From a bacterium (GTDB lineage: Bacteria; Planctomycetota; J058; JACQDU01): a DNA stretch of 8,509 bases. Shown one piece after another: positions 1-5,623 of the stretch (position 1 is the stretch's first letter; each line of letters begins with the position of its first letter). The notes below the pieces were generated by a model, which saw nothing but the letters and a program-made list of their open reading frames with translations, was not told where the DNA came from and did not search any database. The stretch covers positions 1 through 8,509 of the forward strand of contig JACQDU010000143.1 of the NCBI GenBank assembly GCA_016200955.1, read 5' to 3'. A program made the position numbers and the translations under genes.

Positions 1-1382
1 AAGGAGTGGCAACCCGAGAGCGTCGCGCTCGCGATCCCCGCGAGGAGCAAGAGGAAGAAGAGGACGACGCACCCGCACGAGCCAGGCTTCGGCGGGAGCG
101 GCGGCGCGCCCGTCCACTCCTCGGGAGGGAACGTCCGGTTCAGGAGGAGGACCTCGCCCGGCGTGATCCCGCGCGAGCGGGCCTCCTCGAAGGCCTTCTG
201 GGCGGCTTCGCGCGAGAGCCTTCCGCGGGCGACGAGCTCGTCCACCTTCGCGCGGTGGCGGATCGGCCGCGGCTGCCCGGGGAGGAGCGTCTCCTCCGCG
301 TCTCGCACGAAGACGCAGCCGACCCTCCCGAGCCCGAGGAAGACCTCGTCTCCGAGCACGTGAGGAGGCTCGGTCTTCCGCAGGACGGCGCTCCCCAGGC
401 GCGTGCCGTTCTTGGAGCCCATGTCGTCCACGGTCGGCGTTCCGTCCCGGTAAGTGATCCTCGCGTGCTCGGACGAGACGCTCTTGTCGTCGATCACGAG
501 GTCGCAGCGAGGGTCTCTCCCGAGCACGGTCGTCACGCGAGCGAGCGGAGTGATCGTGGGAGCGCGCCCCTGGACGCAGATCACGATCCGCGCCTTCGCG
601 GTGCGCAGGTCCGGCGGCGGCTCGGCCGGCTCCTGCGCGATCGCGTAGCCCTCGCTCGGCCGCGCGGCCCGCGAGGGCTGCGGCACGGCCGGCGCCGGGT
701 GAGGGATCGAGTCGAGGACGAGGCTCTGGTCGACGATCGCTCCCGTGCGGATTCCTTGCGACGGCGGCGGCATGGGCTGGTTCAAGGGATCGGCGCGCGG
801 CCTCACTCCCTCGTCGGCGGCGGTCGCCTGGTCCGCGAGCTCGAAAGAGAGGAGCGCGTCGTGGAAGGCGAGCGGGATCCACTGCTCGAAGGCGTGCCCG
901 AGCATGGCCTCGTCGCCGACCTCGAAGCGCGGGAGCGAGACGCGCGGCTGCTCGGGGAAGGGCGCCCACGCTTGCCGCGGCACCGCCTTCTCCAGGAAGC
1001 CGGAGAAGAACCAGAGGCCGAGCCTCTCCCGGTCGAACAGCTCGAGCCCGACGTAGAAGCGGCGCCCCTTCGCTTCCTTGGCTCTCAGGAACGTGAGCCA
1101 GTAAGGCCGCGCCGGCGCTTCTCCCGTGCTCCGGTGGCAGACCCACTGGATCGGGTGCTTCCGGTCGCGGTCCGACGCCGCGATCGCCGCGATCACGGCC
1201 GCGAACGTCCGCGACGGGTACGCGATGAGCCGCCGCACGACCTCGACGCGAGGCTCGAGCGACGGGTCCTGCCCTTGCCCGGGATCGAGCGCGCGGAAGG
1301 GCGCGTGGCGCCACGCTCCCGAGGCGGTCCTCCCGAGAAGCCAGCCCCACGGATCTGCGACCGGAGCCGCGGCTGCGCTCAT
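1..1382 (-). CDS. FHA-domain protein with C-terminal membrane anchor (3' end cut by window edge)
   Basis: An open frame begins at the ATG at 1382 and runs 460 codons to the left edge with no stop, so the C-terminus is incomplete. Residues 1-185 form a Trp/Phe-rich region I do not recognise. A Pro/Ala-rich linker follows (about 186-262), then a clear FHA domain (about 264-360). It shows the hallmark residues: GRDP at 288-291, DLVIDD at 294-299, SSEHAR at 303-308 and the GSKNGT loop at 322-327. FHA domains bind phosphothreonine peptides, so this is probably a reader for Ser/Thr kinase signalling. Residues 377-423 look like a short helical hairpin (LVARGRLS..., then ITPGEVLL), reminiscent of the N-terminal module of type II secretion ATPases; this is a weak similarity. 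A hydrophobic segment at 437-456 is a probable transmembrane anchor, placing the FHA domain in the cytoplasm. The gene is divergent from the kinase-fold gene at 1597. Upstream there is only a weak GGGGA-type ribosome site, but a TAGACT box lies 40 nt before the ATG. FHA identification is secure; the N-terminal function is unknown. Confidence 0.9.
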   Translation of the reverse strand, partial: MSAAAAPVADPWGWLLGRTASGAWRHAPFRALDPGQGQDPSLEPRVEVVRRLIAYPSRTFAAVIAAIAASDRDRKHPIQWVCHRSTGEAPARPYWLTFLRAKEAKGRRFYVGLELFDRERLGLWFFSGFLEKAVPRQAWAPFPEQPRVSLPRFEVGDEAMLGHAFEQWIPLAFHDALLSFELADQATAADEGVRPRADPLNQPMPPPSQGIRTGAIVDQSLVLDSIPHPAPAVPQPSRAARPSEGYAIAQEPAEPPPDLRTAKARIVICVQGRAPTITPLARVTTVLGRDPRCDLVIDDKSVSSEHARITYRDGTPTVDDMGSKNGTRLGSAVLRKTEPPHVLGDEVFLGLGRVGCVFVRDAEETLLPGQPRPIRHRAKVDELVARGRLSREAAQKAFEEARSRGITPGEVLLLNRTFPPEEWTGAPPLPPKPGSCGCVVLFFLLLLAGIASATLSGCHS

Positions 1383-1422
1383 CCCGGAATCCCCACAGTT
1401 CCCACTCGAAAAAAGGACCGCC

Positions 1423-1428
1423 AGTCTA
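1423..1428 (-). promoter_or_regulatory. Candidate -10 box of the FHA gene
   Basis: Read on the minus strand this is TAGACT preceded by CAT, matching 4 of 6 bases of the sigma-70 TATAAT consensus. It lies 40 nt upstream of the ATG at 1382. The same hexamer precedes the divergent kinase-fold gene. No good -35 hexamer is seen at the usual distance, so this is a tentative call. Confidence 0.4.
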
Positions 1429-1459
1429 ATGAAGACGGCCCGATTCTGCGAGATGAACA

Positions 1460-1477
1460 CCGTCCGGATCCGTCCGG
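1460..1477. repeat. Two CCGTCCGG direct repeats with 10-bp period
   Basis: CCGTCCGG occurs at 1460-1467 and again at 1470-1477. The start-to-start distance is one helical turn, which would place both copies on the same DNA face. An inverted CGGACGG lies at 1542-1548. They sit just upstream of where the FHA promoter -35 would fall, so a regulator site is conceivable. The motif is GC-rich and short, hence low confidence. Confidence 0.3.
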
Positions 1478-1501
1478 GCCCCGTGCCGGGTCCTTCCGTC
1501 G

Positions 1502-1520
1502 GTCGCTTCGGGGGAGCGAC
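1502..1520. repeat. Inverted repeat between the divergent promoters
   Basis: The arms GTCGCT (1502-1507) and AGCGAC (1515-1520) are perfectly complementary around a 7-nt G-rich centre. The repeat is close to the midpoint between the two opposed -10 boxes. It could be an operator or a chance hairpin; no T tract follows, so it is not an intrinsic terminator. Confidence 0.3.
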
Positions 1521-1566
1521 TCCGCCTCTCGATGCGGCGGGCGGACGGTGGAAGGCGGCGCCCGCA

Positions 1567-1572
1567 TAGACT
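1567..1572 (+). promoter_or_regulatory. Candidate -10 box of the pseudokinase gene
   Basis: TAGACT, 24 nt upstream of the ATG at 1597, is identical to the box on the opposite strand before the FHA gene. It would give a transcript start near 1579 and a leader of about 18 nt. That also argues against translation starting at the GTG at 1579. No clear -35 hexamer is visible. Confidence 0.4.
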
Positions 1573-1596
1573 AACTTCGTGCGAGCCGAGGAGAGA

Positions 1597-2649
1597 ATGC
1601 CCCTGCCCAGGAACGTGACGGTCGGCAACAAGATCGCGGGATACAAGATCGAGAGCAAGCTCGGCGACGACAAGAGCAGGGTCTTCCTGGCCGTCTCGCC
1701 TCAGGGAAAGAACGTCGCGCTCAAGATCCTTCCGCCCGAGGTCACGGCGAAGTCCCCGAACGCGGGCAAGCGCTTCCTGCGCGAGGCGCGCTCGCTGTTC
1801 TCTCTCGTGCACGAGAACGTCGTGACGGTCCTCGACGCCGGCGAGGACGTGGGGACGCTCTACCTCGCCATGGAGTACTTCGAGGGGAAGACGCTCCGCG
1901 CGCTGGCGGCGGAGCAAGGCGGGCGCATGAGCGAGCCCGACGCTCTCAGGATCGCGACCCAGGTCGCTCGCGGGCTCGCTCACCTCGAGAAGAACAAGCT
2001 CGTGCACCGGAACATCAAGCCCGACCACGTCCTCGTCGGAGCCGGCGGGCTCGTGAAGCTCGTGGGCCTCGGCCTCGTGAAAGCCTCGGAGGAGAAAAGC
2101 GAGAGGGAAGCGGACCTCACGGGCATGGGGACGCTCGTGGGGACGCCGCACTACATGGCGCCCGAGCAGGCGCGCGGCGAGCAGGTCTACAACGCGGGCA
2201 CCGACATGTTCAGCCTCGGCGTGACCCTCTACGAGGTGCTCGCGGGCGAGGTCCCGTGGAAAGGCGAGCGGCCGATGGCCGTGCTCGGGGCGATCTCGAA
2301 GACGCCGCCTCCTCCTCTCGTCTCGAAGAACCCGGCGGTGAGCCCGGCGACGGTGCTCGTCGTCGAGAAGCTCCTCGCGAAGACGGCCGAGGGCCGCTAC
2401 CCGACGACCGACGTGCTCGTCTTGGACCTCGTCGCGATCGCGGAGGTCAAGCTCGAGGCGGGGAAGCCGCCGAGCTTCACGGGCAAGTCCACCGCGCCGT
2501 CGGGCGCTCGCGCGAAGGCGGCGTCGCGGGAGGGCGCCGACGCCGGGCCCGCTCCGGGCGATTCCACGAGAGTGGCCCTCCTCGCCGCCGGCGTCGTCGC
2601 GCTCGCGGTGATCGCCGTGGCCCTCATCGTCCTGGCCTTCTCGCGTTAG
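1597..2649 (+). CDS. Membrane-anchored Ser/Thr protein kinase-like protein, predicted pseudokinase
   Basis: The 350-residue product has a eukaryotic-type (Hanks/PknB-like) kinase fold (about 13-285), a low-complexity linker (about 286-325) and one transmembrane helix (326-347) that ends three residues before the C-terminus. The fold is shown by VALK with Lys43, the alphaC Glu63, LVHRN at 135-139, HYMAPE at 185-190 and the DMFSLG segment with Asp203. Catalytic residues are missing. The HRD Asp is Asn139, the metal-binding Asn is His144, the DFG motif is GLG with Gly157 in place of Asp, and the Gly-rich loop is degraded (only Gly23 remains). From established kinase mechanism, phosphotransfer should be absent or very weak, so it more likely acts as a scaffold, nucleotide sensor or allosteric partner. 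It has no extracellular sensor domain. The ATG at 1597 follows GAGGAGAG at 1588-1595, unusually close. An in-frame GTG at 1579 lacks a ribosome site and adds only six residues. It is divergent from the FHA gene. Fold certain; loss of activity inferred. Confidence 0.93.
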   Translation: MPLPRNVTVGNKIAGYKIESKLGDDKSRVFLAVSPQGKNVALKILPPEVTAKSPNAGKRFLREARSLFSLVHENVVTVLDAGEDVGTLYLAMEYFEGKTLRALAAEQGGRMSEPDALRIATQVARGLAHLEKNKLVHRNIKPDHVLVGAGGLVKLVGLGLVKASEEKSEREADLTGMGTLVGTPHYMAPEQARGEQVYNAGTDMFSLGVTLYEVLAGEVPWKGERPMAVLGAISKTPPPPLVSKNPAVSPATVLVVEKLLAKTAEGRYPTTDVLVLDLVAIAEVKLEAGKPPSFTGKSTAPSGARAKAASREGADAGPAPGDSTRVALLAAGVVALAVIAVALIVLAFSR

Positions 2650-2652
2650 GCG

Positions 2653-2674
2653 CACTTTCACGGAAGTGTCACTT
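2653..2674. repeat. CACTT/AAGTG/CACTT alternating inverted repeats after the pseudokinase stop
   Basis: Three alternating half-sites occur just after the stop codon: CACTT at 2653-2657, AAGTG at 2664-2668 and CACTT at 2670-2674. The last two form the perfect palindrome AAGTGTCACTT (2664-2674). The first two can fold into a 6-bp hairpin (one wobble pair) with a tetraloop. No T tract follows, so a terminator is not supported. It may be a protein-binding dyad upstream of the next gene, or a transcript-end hairpin. Confidence 0.35.
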
Positions 2675-2730
2675 AGAGGAGAACCCGCCGCCGGCGCGGG
2701 AGAGCAGCACGAAACGGCCTCTCCTCGGGA

Positions 2731-2736
2731 TAAACT
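2731..2736 (+). promoter_or_regulatory. Candidate -10 box of the Cys-cluster protein gene
   Basis: TAAACT, preceded by GGA, lies 64 nt upstream of the ATG at 2801 in the 151-bp gap after the pseudokinase. It resembles the TAGACT boxes at 1423 and 1567. No clear -35 box is present. A promoter here would make the gene independent of the kinase-fold gene and give it a leader of about 58 nt. Confidence 0.35.
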
Positions 2737-2746
2737 CTTGCGCGGG

Positions 2747-2782
2747 CGCTCCCGGCCACCGGAGCTTCGTCTCCCGGGAGCG
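2747..2782 (+). repeat. 9-bp inverted repeat in the leader, next to the ribosome site
   Basis: The arms CGCTCCCGG (2747-2755) and CCGGGAGCG (2774-2782) are perfect complements with an 18-nt loop. The second arm ends directly before the purine-rich ribosome site GGAAGAGGA (2784-2792) of the gene at 2801. If transcription starts near 2743, the whole hairpin lies in the 5' leader and could affect ribosome access. It lacks a T tract, so it is not an intrinsic terminator. Confidence 0.45.
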
Positions 2783-2800
2783 TGGAAGAGGACGGACGGC

Positions 2801-4630
2801 ATGAGAGCGACGAGGTTCTCGGTCTCGATCGTTGCGGTCGCCTGTCTCGCAGCGGCGCTCGCGTCGGGCAGCGCCCTCGCGGGGGACAAGGGAAAGGGCG
2901 AGAAGGCGCTCAAGGACGCCATCGCCGCCAAGGACGCGGCCGCCGTCGAGAAGGCCTGCGACGAGCTCATCGAGACGGGCGGAGTCGAGTCGCTCAACGT
3001 GATCCTGGGCGCGATCGCGAAGTCCGAGGGCTCGTTCTACTGGCAGCTCGTCGGCGCCGCCGCCGGCTTCCGCGACCGGGCCGGGCTCGAGGAGCTCGGG
3101 AAGCAGATCGTCTCGAAGCAGAACGAGGGAAAGTCGAGCCTCTCGCGGGACCTCATCTTCAGCTTGCAGAACAACTCCTACGAGGTCGTCGCGATCCCGC
3201 TCGGGCTCGTCCTCGAGAAGGGGAAGTACGACATCCAGCTCATGGCGACGGACCAGCTCGCTCTCATGCGCTGCGTGGACTCCATGGACGCGCTCGTCGC
3301 GGCGCTCAAGAGGGAGGAGAAGGGCGACCAGGACCTGAAGCGCCGCGTCCTCCAGGCCCTCGTCGCCCTCGTGGGCGAGGACAAGGGCGACAGCGCGAAC
3401 TGGGAAGGCTGGTGGAAGAACCAGCGCGCGACCGGCGTCCCCCCGCGGAAGGAAGACGACTCGTCGGGGCAGACCGGATCGAAGCCGCGCGACCGCGAGC
3501 TCAAGAAGGTCGTCGAGACGCTCCCTCCGGGCAACGTGATCGTCCTCGCGGCGCGCGACGAGTTCTCGAGCCAGGACACCACGATCCAGGGCGACATGGA
3601 CTTCGACGACATCCAGGCCGTGCTCAAGCAGTGCGAGGTCCCGCACACGGTCGTCTCGCGTCAGCGCTTCGAGGAGAACCCGGACAAGTTCCTCAAGGAC
3701 TGCGTCGCCCTCCTCGTGAACTGCCATCAGATCTCGGAGTTCTGCATCTGCCCGAAGTGCCATCCCGGCAAGGCCGAGCGCAAGAACCGGCTCAACGGTC
3801 CCTGCGAGGGCTGCACGGTCCACAACAAGGTCTCGTTCCGGCTCAAGAAGCCCGCCGTGGACCGGATCAAGGCGTGGGTCGAGAACGAGGGCGGCTTCCT
3901 CTACACCGAGGACTGGGGCCTCGTCGAGATCACGGGAGCCTGCTGGCCCGAGATGATCAACTCCGGGAGCGGCGGAAAGCCGAACCTGATCCGGAGGAGG
4001 ATGCCCGACGGGTCGGGCTTCTGCGTGGGCACGTTCGTCAAGCTCACGCCGTCTCGCGGGAACACGAGCCACCCGCTCATGCGAGGAGTCTGGCAGAAAG
4101 ACCCGAAGCCGCCGGCGCCGCAGGAGGAGAACCTCGAGCCCCAGCACGCCGACGACCCGGCGCCCGCGCCGCCCAAGGCCGAGCCGGAGCCGGGCACGAA
4201 GGGCAACCCGGGCGCTCCCGCGCCGCCCAAGCCCGACGGCAAGACCGGCACGCGCCCTCCGCCTCCTCCCGTGAGCCCGGCGAAGAAGCTCGAGCACCGC
4301 TGGCTCGTGGACGACGAGAGCCCGACGATCGAGATCCACGACACGTCGAACGTCGTCTCGCTCCTCGAGAGCGAGGAGCTCGCCCAGCTCGACGGCGGCT
4401 TCCCCGTCGTCGCCGTGACCTTCCGCTTCGGGAAGCGGAGCGCTCCTCCCTCGGGCGGCGGGACCCGCGGCAGCGGCGAGTGGGCGGCGGGCAAGGGAGG
4501 CCGCGTGCTCCACACCCTCAGCCACTTCGGCCACACCGTGGGCACCGACGACGGCAAGGCGCTCCACAACCTCATCGTCAACTTCCTGCTCGAGGCGCAG
4601 AAGCACCACGAGGCGCCGGCCAAGAAGTAA
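2801..4630 (+). CDS. Secreted HEAT-like / glutamine-amidotransferase-like protein with a Cys cluster
   Basis: The ATG at 2801 gives a 609-residue protein with a clear Sec signal peptide: Arg2/Arg5, a hydrophobic core at 8-21, and likely cleavage after SALA at residue 27. A purine-rich ribosome site lies at 2784-2792. Starts further upstream would bury the signal peptide. Residues about 30-207 are helical and HEAT-like, ending in a W..WW pattern (Trp201, Trp204, Trp205) that I associate with planctomycete HEAT proteins. Residues about 243-430 and 498-600 together resemble a class I glutamine amidotransferase-like domain of the ThuA/DUF4159 type. Supporting segments are VALLVNCH at 302-309, the helix AVDRIKAWV followed by EGGFLYTEDW at 352-372, and GGRVLHTLSHFG at 566-577. 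An insertion carries five cysteines (315, 317, 320, 335, 338), a likely metal-binding knuckle. A Pro/Ala/Lys-rich segment (about 435-497) interrupts the domain. No enzyme activity can be assigned. Exported and possibly periplasmic; the domain assignment is inference from pattern. Confidence 0.85.
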   Translation: MRATRFSVSIVAVACLAAALASGSALAGDKGKGEKALKDAIAAKDAAAVEKACDELIETGGVESLNVILGAIAKSEGSFYWQLVGAAAGFRDRAGLEELGKQIVSKQNEGKSSLSRDLIFSLQNNSYEVVAIPLGLVLEKGKYDIQLMATDQLALMRCVDSMDALVAALKREEKGDQDLKRRVLQALVALVGEDKGDSANWEGWWKNQRATGVPPRKEDDSSGQTGSKPRDRELKKVVETLPPGNVIVLAARDEFSSQDTTIQGDMDFDDIQAVLKQCEVPHTVVSRQRFEENPDKFLKDCVALLVNCHQISEFCICPKCHPGKAERKNRLNGPCEGCTVHNKVSFRLKKPAVDRIKAWVENEGGFLYTEDWGLVEITGACWPEMINSGSGGKPNLIRRRMPDGSGFCVGTFVKLTPSRGNTSHPLMRGVWQKDPKPPAPQEENLEPQHADDPAPAPPKAEPEPGTKGNPGAPAPPKPDGKTGTRPPPPPVSPAKKLEHRWLVDDESPTIEIHDTSNVVSLLESEELAQLDGGFPVVAVTFRFGKRSAPPSGGGTRGSGEWAAGKGGRVLHTLSHFGHTVGTDDGKALHNLIVNFLLEAQKHHEAPAKK

Positions 4631-4666
4631 GGCCCGCCCCGGTCTCGCGTCAGTCCCCGGTTCCGG

Positions 4667-4698
4667 TTCGCTCATCGAATCGTCGTCTCCGCATGAGA
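4667..4698 (+). promoter_or_regulatory. Upstream motif shared with the lipase gene
   Basis: CTCCGCATGAGA at 4687-4698 lies 48 nt before the GTG start at 4747. The identical 12-mer occurs on the minus strand at 6380-6369, 40 nt before the lipase start. At the same offsets, both copies are also preceded by TTCG (4667-4670 here) and CGTC (4681-4684 here). This may be a promoter for an alternative sigma factor or a regulator site. The ATG inside it (4693) is in frame with the barrel gene but lacks a fitting ribosome site. Confidence 0.35.
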
Positions 4699-4732
4699 TC
4701 CTGTTTCCGGGGCGACCTCCTGAGACATCCCC

Positions 4733-4740
4733 GAGGGAGG
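4733..4740 (+). promoter_or_regulatory. Ribosome binding site that fixes the GTG start at 4747
   Basis: GAGGGAGG is a strong Shine-Dalgarno match placed 6 nt before the GTG at 4747. It favours that start over the in-frame ATG at 4693, which would put 18 extra residues before the signal peptide. Confidence 0.75.
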
Positions 4741-4746
4741 CTGAAC

Positions 4747-5616
4747 GTGCGAAGAAGATTCGTTGGAGCCGCGCTCGTCTTCCTTCTCGCGGGAGCCGCG
4801 CGCGCCGAGGATCAGAAGAGCGCGGGCGACGCCCAGGCCGCGATCAACTTCCCCTCGTCGCGAGGGCTCGCGGGCATGCGCGACATGATCGATGCGCGCG
4901 TCCCCGAGAAGCTCGCCGTCCGCGGGCTCCTCCGCTTCGAGCACGACAGCTTGAACGTCGAGTCGGACGCGATCGCGCACTCGGTGGACGTCTACGCGGC
5001 CGAGCTCATCCTGGGAGCGTCCGCTCTCTCGATCGTCGACGTGGGCTTCCGCTTGCCCGTCGAGTTCCGCGTGGACAAGCACGACATCCGCGGCTTCTCC
5101 TCCCGCCGGGTGAGCGCGAACGGGGTCGGCGACGCGGAGCTCTCGGGGAAGGCCGGGTTCAAGCTCGGGCCGATCACGCTCGGTCCTTACGCGACGATCC
5201 ACGTGAACTCCGGTTCGGCCCTCCTCGAGAAGCACAACGAGCTCCAGCTCGGCGGCGCGGCGGCGCTCTCGCTCCTCGACGACCGGCTCGCCGTGCACCT
5301 GAACGTGAGCGAGGTCGCCTTCTCGTCGGGCAAGTGGGCGATCGGATACCGCCTGGGAGCGAGCGTCGTCCCGTGGGCCGACGACCTCATCGTGCTCCGG
5401 GTCTACGGCTACTTCGACGGGCTCGAGTACGCGGGCACGAAGATCCAGGGAAACGACGTGAGGGCCGCGGTCGGCGTGCAGGCCATCGTCTTCAAGTTCG
5501 TCATCGTGGACTTCGGGAGCTACATCCGGCTCTACGACGGCGACCTCCCGCGGCACGTGCGGGACGTGGCGACTTACGGGATCAACTTCGGCGGAGGGGT
5601 CTCGATCAACTTCTGA
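4747..5616 (+). CDS. Outer-membrane beta-barrel protein
   Basis: The 289-residue product starts at GTG with a good ribosome site (4733-4740). It begins with a Sec signal peptide: RRR at 2-4, a hydrophobic core at 6-17, and probable cleavage after AARA at residue 20. The mature part is mostly alternating polar and hydrophobic strands separated by short Asp/Gly turns, with many Tyr/Phe residues. It includes the turn NGVGDAELSGKAGF at 125-138, a pattern common in porin-like barrels. The final residues GVSINF end in Phe, the classical C-terminal signal for BAM-mediated insertion. The length suits a barrel of roughly 12 strands. No ligand or transport specificity can be read. It lies 116 bp after the Cys-cluster gene and probably has its own promoter. 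It converges with the lipase gene, 7 bp separating the two stop codons. Outer-membrane location likely; function unknown. Confidence 0.85.
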   Translation: MRRRFVGAALVFLLAGAARAEDQKSAGDAQAAINFPSSRGLAGMRDMIDARVPEKLAVRGLLRFEHDSLNVESDAIAHSVDVYAAELILGASALSIVDVGFRLPVEFRVDKHDIRGFSSRRVSANGVGDAELSGKAGFKLGPITLGPYATIHVNSGSALLEKHNELQLGGAAALSLLDDRLAVHLNVSEVAFSSGKWAIGYRLGASVVPWADDLIVLRVYGYFDGLEYAGTKIQGNDVRAAVGVQAIVFKFVIVDFGSYIRLYDGDLPRHVRDVATYGINFGGGVSINF

Positions 5617-5623
5617 CCCGTTC

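Larger units (their letters stand above)
1383..1596. promoter_or_regulatory. Divergent intergenic region between FHA and pseudokinase genes
   Basis: This is 214 bp of non-coding DNA between two start codons facing away from each other. It contains one TAGACT -10-like box per strand (1423-1428 minus, 1567-1572 plus). Between them are two copies of CCGTCCGG exactly 10 bp apart (1460-1467 and 1470-1477), the inverse sequence CGGACGG at 1542-1548, and an inverted repeat GTCGCT/AGCGAC at 1502-1520. No convincing TTGACA-like -35 box was found for either promoter. The architecture suggests co-regulation, but the individual elements are short enough that chance is possible in such GC-rich DNA. Confidence 0.5.

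Noticed and set aside
1379..1567. A 62-codon minus-strand frame whose TGA overlaps the FHA ATG (ATGA), suggesting translational coupling
   Set aside because: It covers the candidate FHA -10 box, has no ribosome site and codes a Pro/Arg-rich composition typical of non-coding GC-rich DNA.
6..1574. A 522-codon open frame on the plus strand opposite the FHA gene
   Set aside because: Its product is a random-looking Arg/Glu/Pro/Leu-rich sequence without motifs, whereas the opposite strand carries a textbook FHA domain. Long antisense open frames are expected at this GC content.
1579..1596. GTG at 1579 as the pseudokinase start
   Set aside because: No ribosome site precedes it, and the candidate -10 at 1567-1572 would place the transcript start at about this base. 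The ATG at 1597 has GAGGAGAG before it, although closely spaced.
1426..2997. A 523-codon minus-strand frame across the divergent promoter and the pseudokinase gene
   Set aside because: Low-complexity Arg/Leu/His/Asp-rich product that runs through the intergenic region, opposite a gene with clear kinase-fold motifs.
2669..4675. A 668-codon minus-strand frame opposite the Cys-cluster gene
   Set aside because: Product is Arg/Leu/Asp/Val-rich with no fold signal. The plus strand has a signal peptide and coherent domains.
4708..4733. CGGGG/CCCCG inverted repeat before the barrel gene as a riboswitch or terminator
   Set aside because: The stem is only 5 bp with a 16-nt loop and no T tract, which is expected by chance at this GC content.
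2782..4746. Upstream extension of the barrel gene: the same frame stays open from 2782, giving a 944-codon frame
   Set aside because: The part before 4747 is a frame-shifted shadow of the Cys-cluster gene. The signal peptide and strong ribosome site at 4733-4740 place the true start at 4747.
4693..4746. In-frame ATG at 4693 as the barrel gene start
   Set aside because: It would add 18 residues before an otherwise ideal signal peptide, lacks a fitting ribosome site, and lies inside a motif shared with the lipase upstream region.
4672..5556. A 294-codon minus-strand frame opposite the barrel gene
   Set aside because: Arg/Val/Glu/Asp-rich shadow with no motif; the plus strand has a signal peptide and terminal Phe.
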